Source: Lytechinus pictus (Eukaryota > Echinodermata > Echinoidea > Temnopleuroida > Toxopneustidae). From it: a stretch of 64,000 nucleotides of DNA. Positions 12,301 to 23,200 of the stretch are shown piece after piece (position 1 is the first letter of the stretch; every line of letters starts with the position of its first letter). Location of the stretch: positions 4,231,001 through 4,295,000 of the forward strand of contig NC_087258.1 in the NCBI RefSeq assembly GCF_037042905.1. Direction: 5' to 3'. A program made the position numbers and the translations under genes. The notes under the pieces were generated by a model that did no database searches, had not been told where the DNA came from, and worked only from the letters and a program-made list of their open reading frames with translations.

Positions 12301-14739
12301 CAGCCGAAGACGCCTGGGCTTTCAAGGGGATTAGGTAAGCAGCAATCGACGACTTCGGCATCGGCCAGGATGTCGAGCGGAGTCTTGTTGTGGATAGAGG
12401 AGTAGCTAGCTACGGCATCTACATTGGATAGGTATGAACATATTTTTTTAATGAGGTTAAATTTTTTGGACAGCTTTATGTCATGTCTGTAGATTAATGG
12501 AGTATCGTCAACCAGGGTGATTTTGAAACACACTCTGTTAAACATGTATGATTATCCCCCAATAATTGTCTTTTTCTTTTCTTCTGTATTGAATTTCATT
12601 GCCCTGCATTTTCTCATTAAAGGGAAGTGTCATATGGGCGTATATTTTTGTCCGTTAATGTGCGGATTTGCAAATAAAGTGATATAGGTCTATAACAACT
12701 TACGTGATTTTATTTGGTCAATACTACTCAGTTTATCATCAGAAATGAGCCCCGGGTTTTACAAGATACCGTTGTTAATTATATTATCATAATTTTGACG
12801 AATCTCAGATTCTATGGTTTAATTGAGAATCCTCGTTGAATTATTTCAACGTTATAACAAAACAAAACTCATGGGTTTAATCAGTATTCTGGAAAACGGA
12901 AACTATATAGCATTGAACAAGAACGGGCTAACTGAAGCTTTTCAAATTGCACTTAACAGAATAAAATGTCATGAATGAACAGAACGCTAGTAACATAGAA
13001 CCGAAGTGTGGACGCTGAATGATTAGCTTTCGTTCTATACATTTAGCATAAATAAGTAAATTCATCATTGGAGAAATTATATACATTTAATTAGTTAAAT
13101 AAATCAAATAGATTTAATAAATTTAATGAATAAGATATATCTAACAAATTATTACATAACTTAAATAAACAAAATAAAATTAAATAAATTTTCTAAGTGA
13201 AATATATTTAATCGTATCTAACTAACCTGCAACATTCATGGCTAGAGATGAACCAATCTGACCTTGGTTCCTGACAGGATTAACCTCCTTCTTATCTCTC
13301 CAGTCCCATGATGACGGCATGGTCGATCTCGATGATGACGTTGACTTCGTTTCTTTCCGACCAATATTGACGCGTCGTCCTTCCACGTCAAAATTGTTGT
13401 TCATTCGGCCAAAATCCTGTAGAGAATGTATTCATAATAATTATCTTGATGAACACGGAAAAGGGGAGAAAGAGGGTGTTAGAAAGGGCAGGGGTTGCCT
13501 ATTCGAATTCAATTTAGATTTTATACAAATTCTTTCTTTCCAGATGGGTCTTGAAAGATTTATTGATGAAATTTGGTGAACTGACCCTGGATAGGTATTT
13601 GAATCCATAGCGTTGGTCCTAACATTGAAAAAAAAAACGCGAGATCCATCATCGGCGTTTTATTCTGGATGTATGGTGCAAAGAAGAATCTCATGATTAT
13701 GGTTAGCCAAAATAGCGGGGGTGGGGTGTGGGGTTGCAACCTCAGCCCCACGTACTACTGTACCTGATTTGTACAACCACCCACTCTCCCCCTTAGGCAT
13801 GTAAGGTGTTGGGATATAATATATCCCCATGTATCGACTTTTATAATCAAAGATTTTGAGTAACCACACTTATAATTGATATAACACAATTCAGCAAAAT
13901 TAATTAATTATAACAAAAAGGACACTCGTTTATACAAACTTGGAAAAGGGATTTATATTCAAATACGTCCCGCCCGAAAAATTGTTCAAATAATTGTCAT
14001 GATTAAAAAAACATTCGGCGAGGGAACGAAGTAACCTAGCGATTTTCGCACAACCTAGACAATACATGAATTATATGTTGATAAAAATAATACTTCTTTA
14101 TTGAAAGTGGGAGCATTTTTTTGTACAACCACCCCCTCTCCAAAAACTAAATGTGGGTGTGTGTGTGTGTGTGTGTGGGGGGGGGGATATTCCCCGGGAT
14201 TTACGCCATGTAAATTTGTCAATTAAAAGACCTATATAAAGTAGTATTATGAGCCCCCTAAAAAAATGATGGGGGCAGACATGCCATATGGGGCATTGTT
14301 GATATTTTTAATGCGAAAACATAATTGTGTAATAGATTTTGACATAAAATACCCTTTCCTTTATTCCATTTTCCTTCCCTTTCTTAGTCGTGATTTTTTT
14401 TTTTTTTTTTTTTTTTTGGGGGGGGGGGGGGGGGCTTGGGAGCCATGGCCCCCATCTGCACGCCAGTGCTATTATTAGGCCTACCTGATCCGCAAACCCG
14501 TTCATCGTCATCTTAAACAATCTCCTCCCCTCATCGTAAGCTTGGTTGTTCCAGTCAACAAGTTGCTTGTTCTTAATCCACGTCTTCCATCGAACGAGTT
14601 CCTCCTCCTTCGTCGAGTACTCTTTACCGTACTTCGCCTTCCAGCTCGTCCAGGCTTTCGAGTCCGCTGGGCGACCACACGTCTCTTGAAACACTGCGAC
14701 CATTAACAAGACCGCAATAATAAGTAGATTTCTCGCCAT
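6245..14739 (-). CDS. Papain-family (cathepsin L-like) protein with catalytic Cys replaced by Ser; five exons
   Basis: Exons 14739-14485, 13416-13227, 12418-12204, 11628-11397 and 6342-6245 join with matching phases (0,1,0,1) to 990 nt, 329 aa, the usual cathepsin L length. Residues 1-22 are a signal peptide, ~29-87 an I29 propeptide with a weak ERFNIN pattern, and ~118-329 the peptidase domain (MPSSWDWRD start). The active-site strand reads NQGQIGSSLA: Gln136 (papain Q19) is kept, Ile139 replaces the disulfide Cys22, Ser142 replaces Cys25, and Leu143 replaces Trp26. His275 (LDHSLLVVGYG) and Asn295 (NSWG) are kept. Ser at this position is known in sponge silicateins and TINAG-type proteins. 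It is therefore either a Ser-His-Asn enzyme or scaffold, or an inactive paralogue. Secreted or lysosomal targeting is expected. Confidence 0.88.
7272..11201. mobile_element. 3.9-kb palindromic foldback element with ~15 X-box-like motifs
   Basis: The outer ends are TAGTAGAGCGGATTAG (left, 7272) and CTAATCCGCTCTACTA (right, ending 11201). Matching blocks on the two arms keep a nearly constant coordinate sum (18463 for motif pairs 7406/11057, 7568/10895, 7956/10507 and 8114/10349). The arms therefore form one very long palindrome with its axis near 9231. Within the left arm a ~395-bp block is tandemly duplicated (about 7700-8095 and 8095-8490). The centre (8500-9450) holds diverged copies of an AAAATGGGGTCTAAA...CCAAGATGGC repeat, some inverted. 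No transposase frame was found. Flanking TAT on both sides may be a target duplication. Confidence 0.85.
7400..11063. promoter_or_regulatory. Array of palindromic RFX X-box motifs GTTGCCATGGCAAC inside the foldback element
   Basis: Perfect 14-mers begin at 7400, 7562, 7950, 8345, 9710, 10500, 10888 and 11050. Near matches begin at 7713, 8108, 9551, 9941, 10090, 10342 and 10737. The 14-mer is the ideal inverted-repeat X-box bound by RFX transcription factors, by established knowledge. Whether it is bound here is not known; the motif may instead serve the element's own transposition. Confidence 0.6.
11220..11370. repeat. Short GTCGAC-rich degenerate repeat
   Basis: Several AAGTCGACTT, TGTCGACA and GAAGTCGACACTT-type palindromic units follow the foldback element. 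They suggest a relic of another small foldback sequence. Confidence 0.35.
11397..11628 (-). CDS. Exon 4 of the Ser-cathepsin gene: His and Asn of the active site
   Basis: The acceptor is TATTCAG|TGTAATG and the donor is TGGG|GTAAGT. It carries the ALAQAV...VVVAIDAS strand, YQSGVYSDPSCSS, the catalytic histidine in LDHSLLVVGYG and asparagine in CRNSWG. These are textbook family motifs and make the overall assignment secure. Confidence 0.9.
12204..12418 (-). CDS. Exon 3 of the Ser-cathepsin gene
   Basis: The acceptor is AATGTAG|ATGCC. The donor is TCG|GTAGGT, chosen over the alternative four bases further on because only it keeps the next exon open. The exon encodes AVASYSSIHNKTPLDILADAE, VVDCC and a Cys- and Gly-rich loop (FGCVHDHGGLCMKG). 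It is shorter than in typical cathepsin L between DC and the occluding region. Confidence 0.82.
13227..13416 (-). CDS. Exon 2 of the Ser-cathepsin gene: propeptide end and active-site serine
   Basis: The acceptor is CTACAG|GATTTTGG and the donor is GCAG|GTTAG. The exon encodes DFGRMNNN, a Ser-rich linker and the mature N-terminus PSSWDWRDKK, and ends in NQGQIGSSLAMNVA. The codon for the nucleophile position (second Ser of GSS, residue 142) is TCT, which is not a single-base error of the family's TGC/TGT combined with the other local changes (Cys22 to Ile, Trp26 to Leu). That supports a real substitution. Confidence 0.88.
14237..14468. mobile_element. hAT-like MITE copy in intron 1, with long T and G runs
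   Basis: This copy is related, in opposite orientation, to the element at 31250-31491. Both contain a poly-T/poly-A tract beside a poly-G/poly-C tract, GCTTGGGAGC, and a CAGTGGCGT-type end (here CACGCCAGTG ending 14468). The left end is degenerate (AGTAGTATTATGAGCC) and flanking duplications are not clear, so this copy looks older. Confidence 0.6.
14485..14739 (-). CDS. Exon 1 of the Ser-cathepsin gene: signal peptide and I29 propeptide
   Basis: The start ATG is at 14739 and is followed by a hydrophobic leader (MARNLLIIAVLLMVAVFQ). The remainder has the W..W...YGKEY..KEEE pattern of the propeptide inhibitor domain and ends NGFADQ. The donor is CAG|GTAGGC at 14484, phase 0. Only ~15 bp separate this donor from the poly-G/poly-T MITE in intron 1. 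Confidence 0.88.
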
Positions 14740-17700
14740 GTTGAAAGCGAATACTGTCTTTATGTTGACAATGCAGTGTAATAACTAAATATTTAAAGAA
14801 ATGCAACCTATTCCAATACTGATCAGTGATGTGCGAAGACTTTGATACCATTCGTCAAAAGCGTTCCATACCCCCAATAAAATTATTCCACTCCCAACAA
14901 CTCTTTCCCTTCCCCCTTTTTAAGAGGGGGGGGGTGATACGAGGGTATGTTTGAGGTAATGAGCCCCCTTTCGACACCATTCGATACTGGAAATATCATA
15001 TCTCTCAGAACCCATGATTTGTCACGAGTCTAGTTTATTATGAAGCTTCCAATAAAAAACCACGTGATATCATCCGAAGCGCACATTTAGTTTAAACAGT
15101 TACCAATAAAAGAAAACCCACAATAGCTTATCCGAGTCTGCTTATGGTGCATGCATGAAATCTGCATTTTAATAGGTCAAGGATCAAAGTCTGCAAATTC
15201 ACCAAATCCGTAGGTACAGTCAACTAAATAAATCGTGGAAATGAATGATAGGACATTGTGTACGTTGCAGTGGAATTGAACAATGGACAGGATTAAGATA
15301 ATGAAATCATACAGAATGTAACTGTTGATCATGACTTTTAGAAAACTATTGGCATGAGATGTTCATTTCGTATATATGGTATAAGACCGTGTAAGTCAAA
15401 TAACTGTTATCTTTGTCTGTTCAATGCATAATTGTATTAATCTAGTGGCGGAATTTCCATATTTTCAAATTTTCATAAGGCGTAAGATGTCCTAAAGGTG
15501 ACATGATTTTTTTTCTCAATTAAATAATAGGGGTATTATAGAAAAAAAAACATATTCAATAGTTCATAATTCATGCTGTTTCTTCTCTTCTCCTTTCTTC
15601 CATCTTTCCTCATCTTTTCAATTATTGAGAAAATCCTAGTGAAGACGGACCTTTGCCTCCATGTGGCGCCTACCCAGAAATTATTTTTCTTTTGCATAAT
15701 TCATACATAAGACTTATGTTTTCTCTGAAATTTTGACCTTTTTTCATTGAATTTGTCTTAAAGACAGCTGTTGCCCGAACTGCCAATTTTTAAATCCAAA
15801 CTTTGTTGTGTAGCCCTATTAAATATCAATTACCATAGACGTGTTCCTGTCTGATTGGTTGAAATCGAACTGCATGAATCGGATTGAATTGAATGAGTCG
15901 GCACGCATGCCATCCAAATTATGCTGTTCCTAATTCACAATATCATGATTAGTTTATACTTCGAATTATGCCACTTTCGATTACGAGAATGGTGCAAATT
16001 CGTTTATACAATTTTTATTACAGTAATTTATGAACGAGTAGCTCTAACATGCTTGTTTTGGTCTTGATACTATCTTAAGATTCTGATTATGAGTATTTAA
16101 TTTATTGAGTTCGTAATTTCTTATATAGTTATTTGTTTATCACTCCGTTTTATGATAATTTCGGTGAGAGCAACATTTTGTTCTCGCATTACGTAACGTC
16201 TATAAAACCAAGTGCGCTTGGTCTTTGCAGAATGACGAAAATAATGAAATATTACATGAAATGTCATTGATGGAAGGAGACAGGGTGGGGTGGGGGTAAA
16301 ATGCCAGCCTCTCGGCTCTGTTAGGGTTGAAACATGTGAAGAAGAAAGACGCATCGTAAAAATGAATAATATTGCTGTGGCAAAGATTTATTCACAATAT
16401 GACAGCAAAATGCAGAACAGTTAACATAATGAAAATAATCTACTCGTATAAATCTTCACAGCTTAAAAATAATATTAATGATCGAAATGATATTATTTGA
16501 AGAAAATCCCTTCCGCATGTTCCGTCTCAAAATGAGCTCCGTTAAGTTTTTTCCATTATAACATTTTTATAATTATTTCTCTCTTTCATAATATTCATTA
16601 TCTCTCGTAAAAATCGATAAATGTAGTAAATGTACAGATGATTTGAACAATAATTATGTGATAAAACAATTCAATAAAAGCTATCTGTACACTGAATACA
16701 CATACATGTTCATCTGAGACCTTTCTAGTTAATAGTAAAGCATGAATACTAAGTCTACAATGCACATTGGGTTTTTATTTTTCAGCTCTTTCCTTTTTTA
16801 TATATAAACATTGCACGTCATTTTCAGAGGCACTTTATCAGCAACAAATTAAGTCTACAAAATAGCGAAGGTGAATTACTCGGATCTATCACAGACCAAA
16901 AGCCAAAATCTAGCACAGGTTATACTACAAGACATTGCACACTATTGATTCACACATAAAAAGCAAAAGGCATTTTCCCATCATGTTTTGGTTAGAATGT
17001 ATAAAGCGCTTTAGGTGCTATTCTTTCTATCCCATATAAAATTGTGCAATACATGTATCATAAAATGTTGAAAAACACACAGAGACATGACGAAACGTCA
17101 AAATCGTATAAAAATTAACTTTGAGTGATTTGTAGAACTGCCCATACCTTTTCTTCTCCGATTATAAAAAAAGTTTGCACTGAAGAGAATAAAAGAGCAT
17201 GAGCAATATGTGCGATAGTTATATTTGTACGCATGCTAAAACGCACATTATACCCTGTTTACAAAGTAACTAGCGACAAATAAAATGCTGTCATTTTCTT
17301 TTTGTGCTACAGTTACAGTCATAAAGTCATAATTAACCAGCATAGCATTAATGTATTAATGTCATTTTAATGATTTCATTGTGACCAATTTGATGAATAA
17401 GAAATGTATAAATCAATACTGTTCTAAAATCTCTTAGTTCTATGATAAAATGTATCACTATTAGCTTTTCAACATTGTTAAATGTAGAAACATTTAATTT
17501 CCTTGAATGGATGAGTGAAAGAAATATTGAATGAAGGTACAAAATATTAGTTTTTAAAGATAAGATTAAATCAATTAAGAGGGATTAACTTTGATGATGG
17601 TAGTCGTGGTGCGGTGGTGGTGATGGTGTTGATGATGAAAGTGACGATGTTGACGATCATAATAAAATGTTAATGAATAGAATGATGATGATAATGACAG

Positions 17701-19454
17701 TGGTAAATAATGACGGCAACGATGATGATGAGTGATTTTGACGATGACGACGATGATGACGACGACGACGATGATTATGATGACGGTGATGATGATGTGT
17801 GTTATGATGGAGATTGGAGTAATGACCTGCCAATCACATCGCTTGCAATGATCGATACAACAGTTAATACATAACTGACAATAATAAATAGCATAATACT
17901 ATAATCTTACATTGATGTCGGATAATCATCACCATTCATTAAGAATAAAAACTAAGTTAATGCACAATATACAAATAAAATAATCAATGTAACTATCTAA
18001 TAATTCTAAGGTTCATATTAGTTTCTTTTCCAGCGAAGCAATGGCCTCTGTCTTCATGAGCATTTAATTGAATCAATATTATTTCAGCTACGGTCAAATC
18101 TCAAATCAACAATAACTGCCACATGCAGCTTTCAAAATCAAACAAATATTGTAACTCGGGTGTACCTAAAATCGGAAACCGTGCCATCCTTTAAAAATCG
18201 ATATGAAACATTTAAAAAGGCTTTATCTTGACCGATGTTCACAATTTCTGAAAGTGATCTGCGTTATCACGCACCAAAAAATAAGTTAAGGACAAATAAG
18301 CAACATATCAACTTTGCTCGCAATAAGCGCATAACTTTTTCATACTGACATGACTGAGTTAAATTATAGAGGGGCCTTAAAAAGCACCGACAACCTGTTT
18401 ATTACAATTACAAAAATTAATAAAATGTATGTGTATATTTATGCTTTTCTTTCGTCGATTTTGCCTAGATGATTACGTTTTTATTCTTTCCTTTGAATGG
18501 TGCAACACACAAGGTATACCCGCTATATATTCAATGTTTATATCTATGACACATTAATCAATTTTTACTTATAATTGTAAAAAACACGCAACATTGAATA
18601 GCAAATTTGCAATATTGTAAGATTTGCAATTGAATTTGTGACCTAATCTTGACTAGTATTGATCACAAGTTTCTTGCCCAGTTCACAATATGCACAATTA
18701 ACGCAACATAATCAAAAAAAGGAATAAGAATGAAATGTTACAAAAGATGTTTATTTTGTTGGTCCAAATGTTTGGAATGATCTTTGTTTATGTTGGATTC
18801 GTTTCGTGTTTAAATGAATCAGATCTAGTTTTTCAGCGATAATGTAAAATATGCTAGGTGTTGTATAAATGATATGTTCTGATACACACACAGCTTTTTT
18901 TTAAATGTCGGGTCAATCTGTGCGCCGAAAAAAGAAGAAAATATGTGTGCAAGGACAACGGCCATTTTAACAAAGTCTAAAGCAATACAACATTTTGTAC
19001 CATTGATGTGAACAGTTACCTAGCAACACAAAGGCCAAATCGAGGGGAAAAATGATTAGTGCTGAATAATGTTATGTTATAGACTACACAATTATAACTG
19101 GAACCATATTAAAGGCCCATCGAACATTGTGAAGAGTTAGGTCTACGACTTTGGCAATAATTATTTTCAGTTTCAGAATTTGGCGTCTAGTTGTATGAAA
19201 ATAAAAAAAATCAATAAATTCAGAGGTCATTGTTTGAATGTACGCGAATACTAAGGTTTATTGAGATCACTTCCACATAATTCGACCAGCGACCCCCCCC
19301 AAAAAAAAAAACAATAGCATAACGTCAGGTATCTAAGCCCATGAATGAAATGAATACAGCACATTATTCTGATGAAAGCTCGTTCATTGTAAGGTAAGCC
19401 AGCGTCCCAGCCACGATAAGACTGATGGTTCAAGGCAAATCCAATATCGGACAT
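14740..19454. other. Intergenic DNA between the cathepsin and TRIM genes
   Basis: No exon was recognised. The block near 15481 (AAGATGTCCTAAAGGTGAC) resembles 11985-12002 (GACATCCCAAAGGTGAC), a dispersed repeat. A GAT/GAC trinucleotide region occupies 17592-17810. AT content is high and the open frames are short and featureless. Confidence 0.5.
17592..17810. repeat. GATGAT/GACGAC trinucleotide region
   Basis: Imperfect GAT, GAC and GGT triplets run for about 220 bp. Simple sequence. Confidence 0.85.
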
Positions 19455-19544
19455 TTACCATAACTGTTCGATTGTACGAGCCGGTTGGATCCCACCAGAT
19501 ACCTTGATCTTCCTTGAGAAGCGACATTCCCTCGACGAACCATC
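19455..19544 (-). pseudogene. Duplicated 3' end of the TRIM SPRY exon
   Basis: The 30 codons here (DGSSRECRFSRKIKVSGG and on, ending in TAA at 19455-19457) copy the sequence beginning at 19711 in the last TRIM exon, 167 bp away. Over the 22 aligned codons GAT...GCT six differ, and four of those are synonymous. There is no SPRY upstream part and no obvious acceptor at its start. It is either a decayed tandem duplication in the 3' UTR or part of an alternative terminal exon. Confidence 0.7.
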
Positions 19545-19606
19545 ATGCGAAAAAATCAATACGATTGGTGGTTCAGGGGTAAATAGCAGCGGATAGTACA
19601 TCATCG

Positions 19607-20253
19607 CTAATTCATTCTAACTATTCCTGACCCGACGATGGTGAGAGCTGGTTGGATCCCACCAGATACCTTGATCTTCCTAGAGAAAAGACATTCCTTT
19701 GAAGAACCATCGTAGAAGGACACTCTACCTGCTTCAGCGTCTAAGAGCACACCAACAACATTAGATTGAATACTGCATGTCCTTGGACTCGAAGGTTTCG
19801 ACGATGCCTTATTCGAGGTCTTTCGAGGTGATGATGTCGGCGACGGCAGCGTCAATTTGCCCATGCAATGTGTGACGAAAACAGTGGGATCTTGCAGCGA
19901 GACCTCGTCGTCGAGTTCGTCGCAACTGTCGTGTCCGCTGTCGCGATCTGCAATGGCGTCGCCGTTACTGCTGCGGCTGAAGCGCTCCGCCATGCGCTCA
20001 CTTGCGATACCAACGTGGATAGCGAGAGTGGCCTTATCAACTTGGACCTCCCAGTAGTGCTTTCCCGTCGTTAGTTTCTTGTCTCCTACAAAGTGGACGG
20101 GTTCCAGTGCGATGGGAGAGGTCGGGAATGAGCCGGAGTTCGATGAAAACATGGTTGACGTTGGCGACACCAAGACCTCTTGGCCATCTTTCCGAACCTT
20201 TGATGAAGTATGAGGCACGCTTGACTGGCATTGGGTCCATTTAAAAGGTAGCA
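19607..20253 (-). CDS. TRIM36/46-like: TRIM exon 9: SPRY domain and stop
   Basis: The acceptor is TTTCCAG|TGCTACC. It encodes PVHFVGDKKLTTGKHYWEVQ, VGIASERM, an acidic DRDSGHDSCDELDDE insert as in TRIM46, FVTHCMGKL and LLDAEAGRVSFYDGSSKEC, and ends at TAG 19607-19609. The serine-rich loop (SPTSSPRKTSNKASSKPSS) is low complexity. Confidence 0.93.
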
Positions 20254-23200
20254 CTGGAAATGAAATACAGTCAGAATAATTTTAGTTCCATGAATAACTT
20301 CAGACCACTATATTGTTTTATAAAATTTCCAGAATCAAGAAATACAAGTTCTTTTCAAATTAATTCAACTTGCTCATGATAAAATATCCAATGGTAATTA
20401 ATTTGAGATTATTTCTATGATAGTGCTTTGAACTGGATATGAGCGACAAGGGGGTAAATTTTAACAAACTTGTTAAATGCATAGCCTGAAACATAATACG
20501 TGTAATTTCTTTTTTAATCTAAATGATTTTACCTGGAGCCGGTGGTGTTTTCAAGAGTATGCAATCACTGGACTTGGTACCAGCCGGATTAAAAGCCTTC
20601 ACTCTGAACTTGTAGGAGGTGTCCATCTCTAGATTCCTTGGCTCATACCGGCAATCCGTCAGGTCCGAAACCTTTGTCCATTCGCCATCACTTTCAGACT
20701 CGCCTTGGTCGTCTCTGCCATTTTTGAGCGGGAGACTGGTAGGTCTTTCTAAAACTTCTTCCGTCTGCTTGCTGCTTTCGAGCTTCAGGTACTCCACTGT
20801 ATAAGAATCAACAACGCCCCCGTCGGTCGATGGTGTCCATTCAAGGCAAGCGTGGGGATTGGAAGTTTTTGGCTGTAATACTGGTTGGCCCGGAGCTGAA
20901 AGATAAGTAATTCTTATGTTTAATAATAATAATAATAATAATAATGCAATTCTTATATAGCGCATTTCAGACCTGAAAGGACTCTCAATGCACTTTACAG
21001 AAATAAAAATTATACAGCATAAGGAATTACTTGATGAATGTTTAAAAATGCATGATAAACTTTACGGTGGCAATGCATGGACATTTAGATTAATAAATCC
21101 CGTCAAATTTTCTATCCAAACCATGATAGAGAAAAACGACCTCGGAAAGAAAAGGTTCTATACCTTTTCCAATTTCAGTTAAAGAAGAACACATTGCAAG
21201 AATGTGAAAGCTGTTTTAATAATTTCAAGATGAAATCAGTGACTGTCACGTTCAAATATTTGAAAGACATCATTCCGAAACGGACAGGTATTGGGTATTT
21301 GGGTAGCTTACTATGGTCAGATAGCAAATAATTTGACTTTGACCGTAATGATCCTGCTTCACTTTTGTAAATAAATTGTAACCTAATAAACAAGTAAAAT
21401 ATCTATTCCCCTGATATATTTACCATCGGAAATAGTAAAATCGAATTGTGATATCATGAGCCCCCCCCTTTTTTTTAAATATCTATTTGTTTTCTCAAGG
21501 TGATGACGTCAAAAGCGTCGTGACATTGTCTAAGAATCGAAATTGATTCGGCATTCATTCCGACTTCGCAGCGTATCGCAGTGTCACTGTGAGTTTTTGA
21601 TAGTTACCTTTGATGAAATCAAGTTCCTGAAGAGATTTGAGAGCACATGTCGAGTCAAGTTGGAAGTCACCAAATGTCTCGTAATTTTCACACATCTCCT
21701 CTGTTTGCTTGAGTGACTTGGCCGTTTGCACCAATCTGTGAAGAAGAAAACAATAACTTTCATTAAATACGTTTATAATACAACGTTGTTTTCTAAGTCT
21801 CCCTCGGTCTATGAGGATCGGTCCTTTTATCGCCTCGTCTTCCCTTTTATTACTTCAAAGTTTACGAAAGTGAACGGATTGGAGTCATGTATAGATGGAT
21901 TTTGCTTTGTCATTGGGGATTTGACGAAACGTACAGGAAGGCAAACATTCCTGAAACCGGATCTAAGAAGGATTCAATAAAAAGATCAAACTTGATCGCA
22001 TTTGGGGAAACGCTAACGCACTACATGTTCTTGGTTTTCATTACAGTTCCAGACCAATCAATATTGACTCTGTAAAAAACATGACGACGTGACTCTGTAT
22101 TTGACCTGTAGAACAATTTCACATGTTCTACATCAAGGCTATTTTGTTGTTGGTATTTTTTACAGACCCGGTGTCAAGCACATGATGTCCCACTCCGAAA
22201 GTCCATAAGCTCAAGACTGAATTCGACGTATAGTTCCCCTTCATTTGTAGGTTTGGTTGATATCATACACCCATAAAAGCGAGAATGAATATTTACAAGA
22301 TTTCAAGTTTTGTTTTACAAATAAATAAAGTATGGAAGTAAATGCATGATCTAATTGGTTATGTGGTAATGTCTATCTTGGAATTGATTTGGTTCATATT
22401 TACAGATACCGTAAAAAAATAACTATTATTCATAGATATGTATAAACACAGCTATACACAATGTTCATGAGAGATATCAATACAAACCTTCCAACGAGGG
22501 GTTTGGCAGCTTGTACAAACATAGCCTTGTCAGTTTCCTTCAGCAGTTCAGAAGCCAGGTCGGCAACGCTGCATCCCTGGAGTACATCCTTGTATGTGTC
22601 CAATACTTTGCGGATGTTCTGGGTCCTTTGCGTCACCTCCTCAGACGCCCTCTGCGTCAGGTCAGTGTGTCTTTCGCTTAGCGTTGATTGTAACAGTTCC
22701 AAGGCTTCAGCTAACGCCTTCTGCATTGCGTCTGCACTCTCCTACAAGCAAAGTCATGGAATAAGTTGCGACATAAGAAATTAAAGAACTAGATTGTCTA
22801 AAGAGACATATCATATTTGTTGCTTGAATATATTACACTTGTCAAGCTGCTCCAGAAATTGAAGTTGTTTACATTCTTCCTTTAAAGAATCTAGAACATT
22901 GTAGAATTATACTACCCACACAAAGTCAATGTGTCAGTCCACTAACAATGTTAACAGCTATCCAAATTGAAATGGGAATTATAAACAAGTGGAACGCCTC
23001 TGGCAGTCTCGCCTGCATTACGCGATTTAATATAGCAGCAGTGCTAACTTTGAAAACTACTATAAAATAATCATTCACAAAAACACCATTCATATAATGA
23101 CATAATACCACGTTCATTGACCATAAATGACATTTGAACGGTGACTTAAGACTTGTCAACAACACCCATGTCCACATTTTATTCACTCTATCTATAAACT

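Noticed and set aside
12028..12338. Pro-rich plus-strand frames
   Set aside because: Antisense of cathepsin exon 3 and a C-rich repeat.
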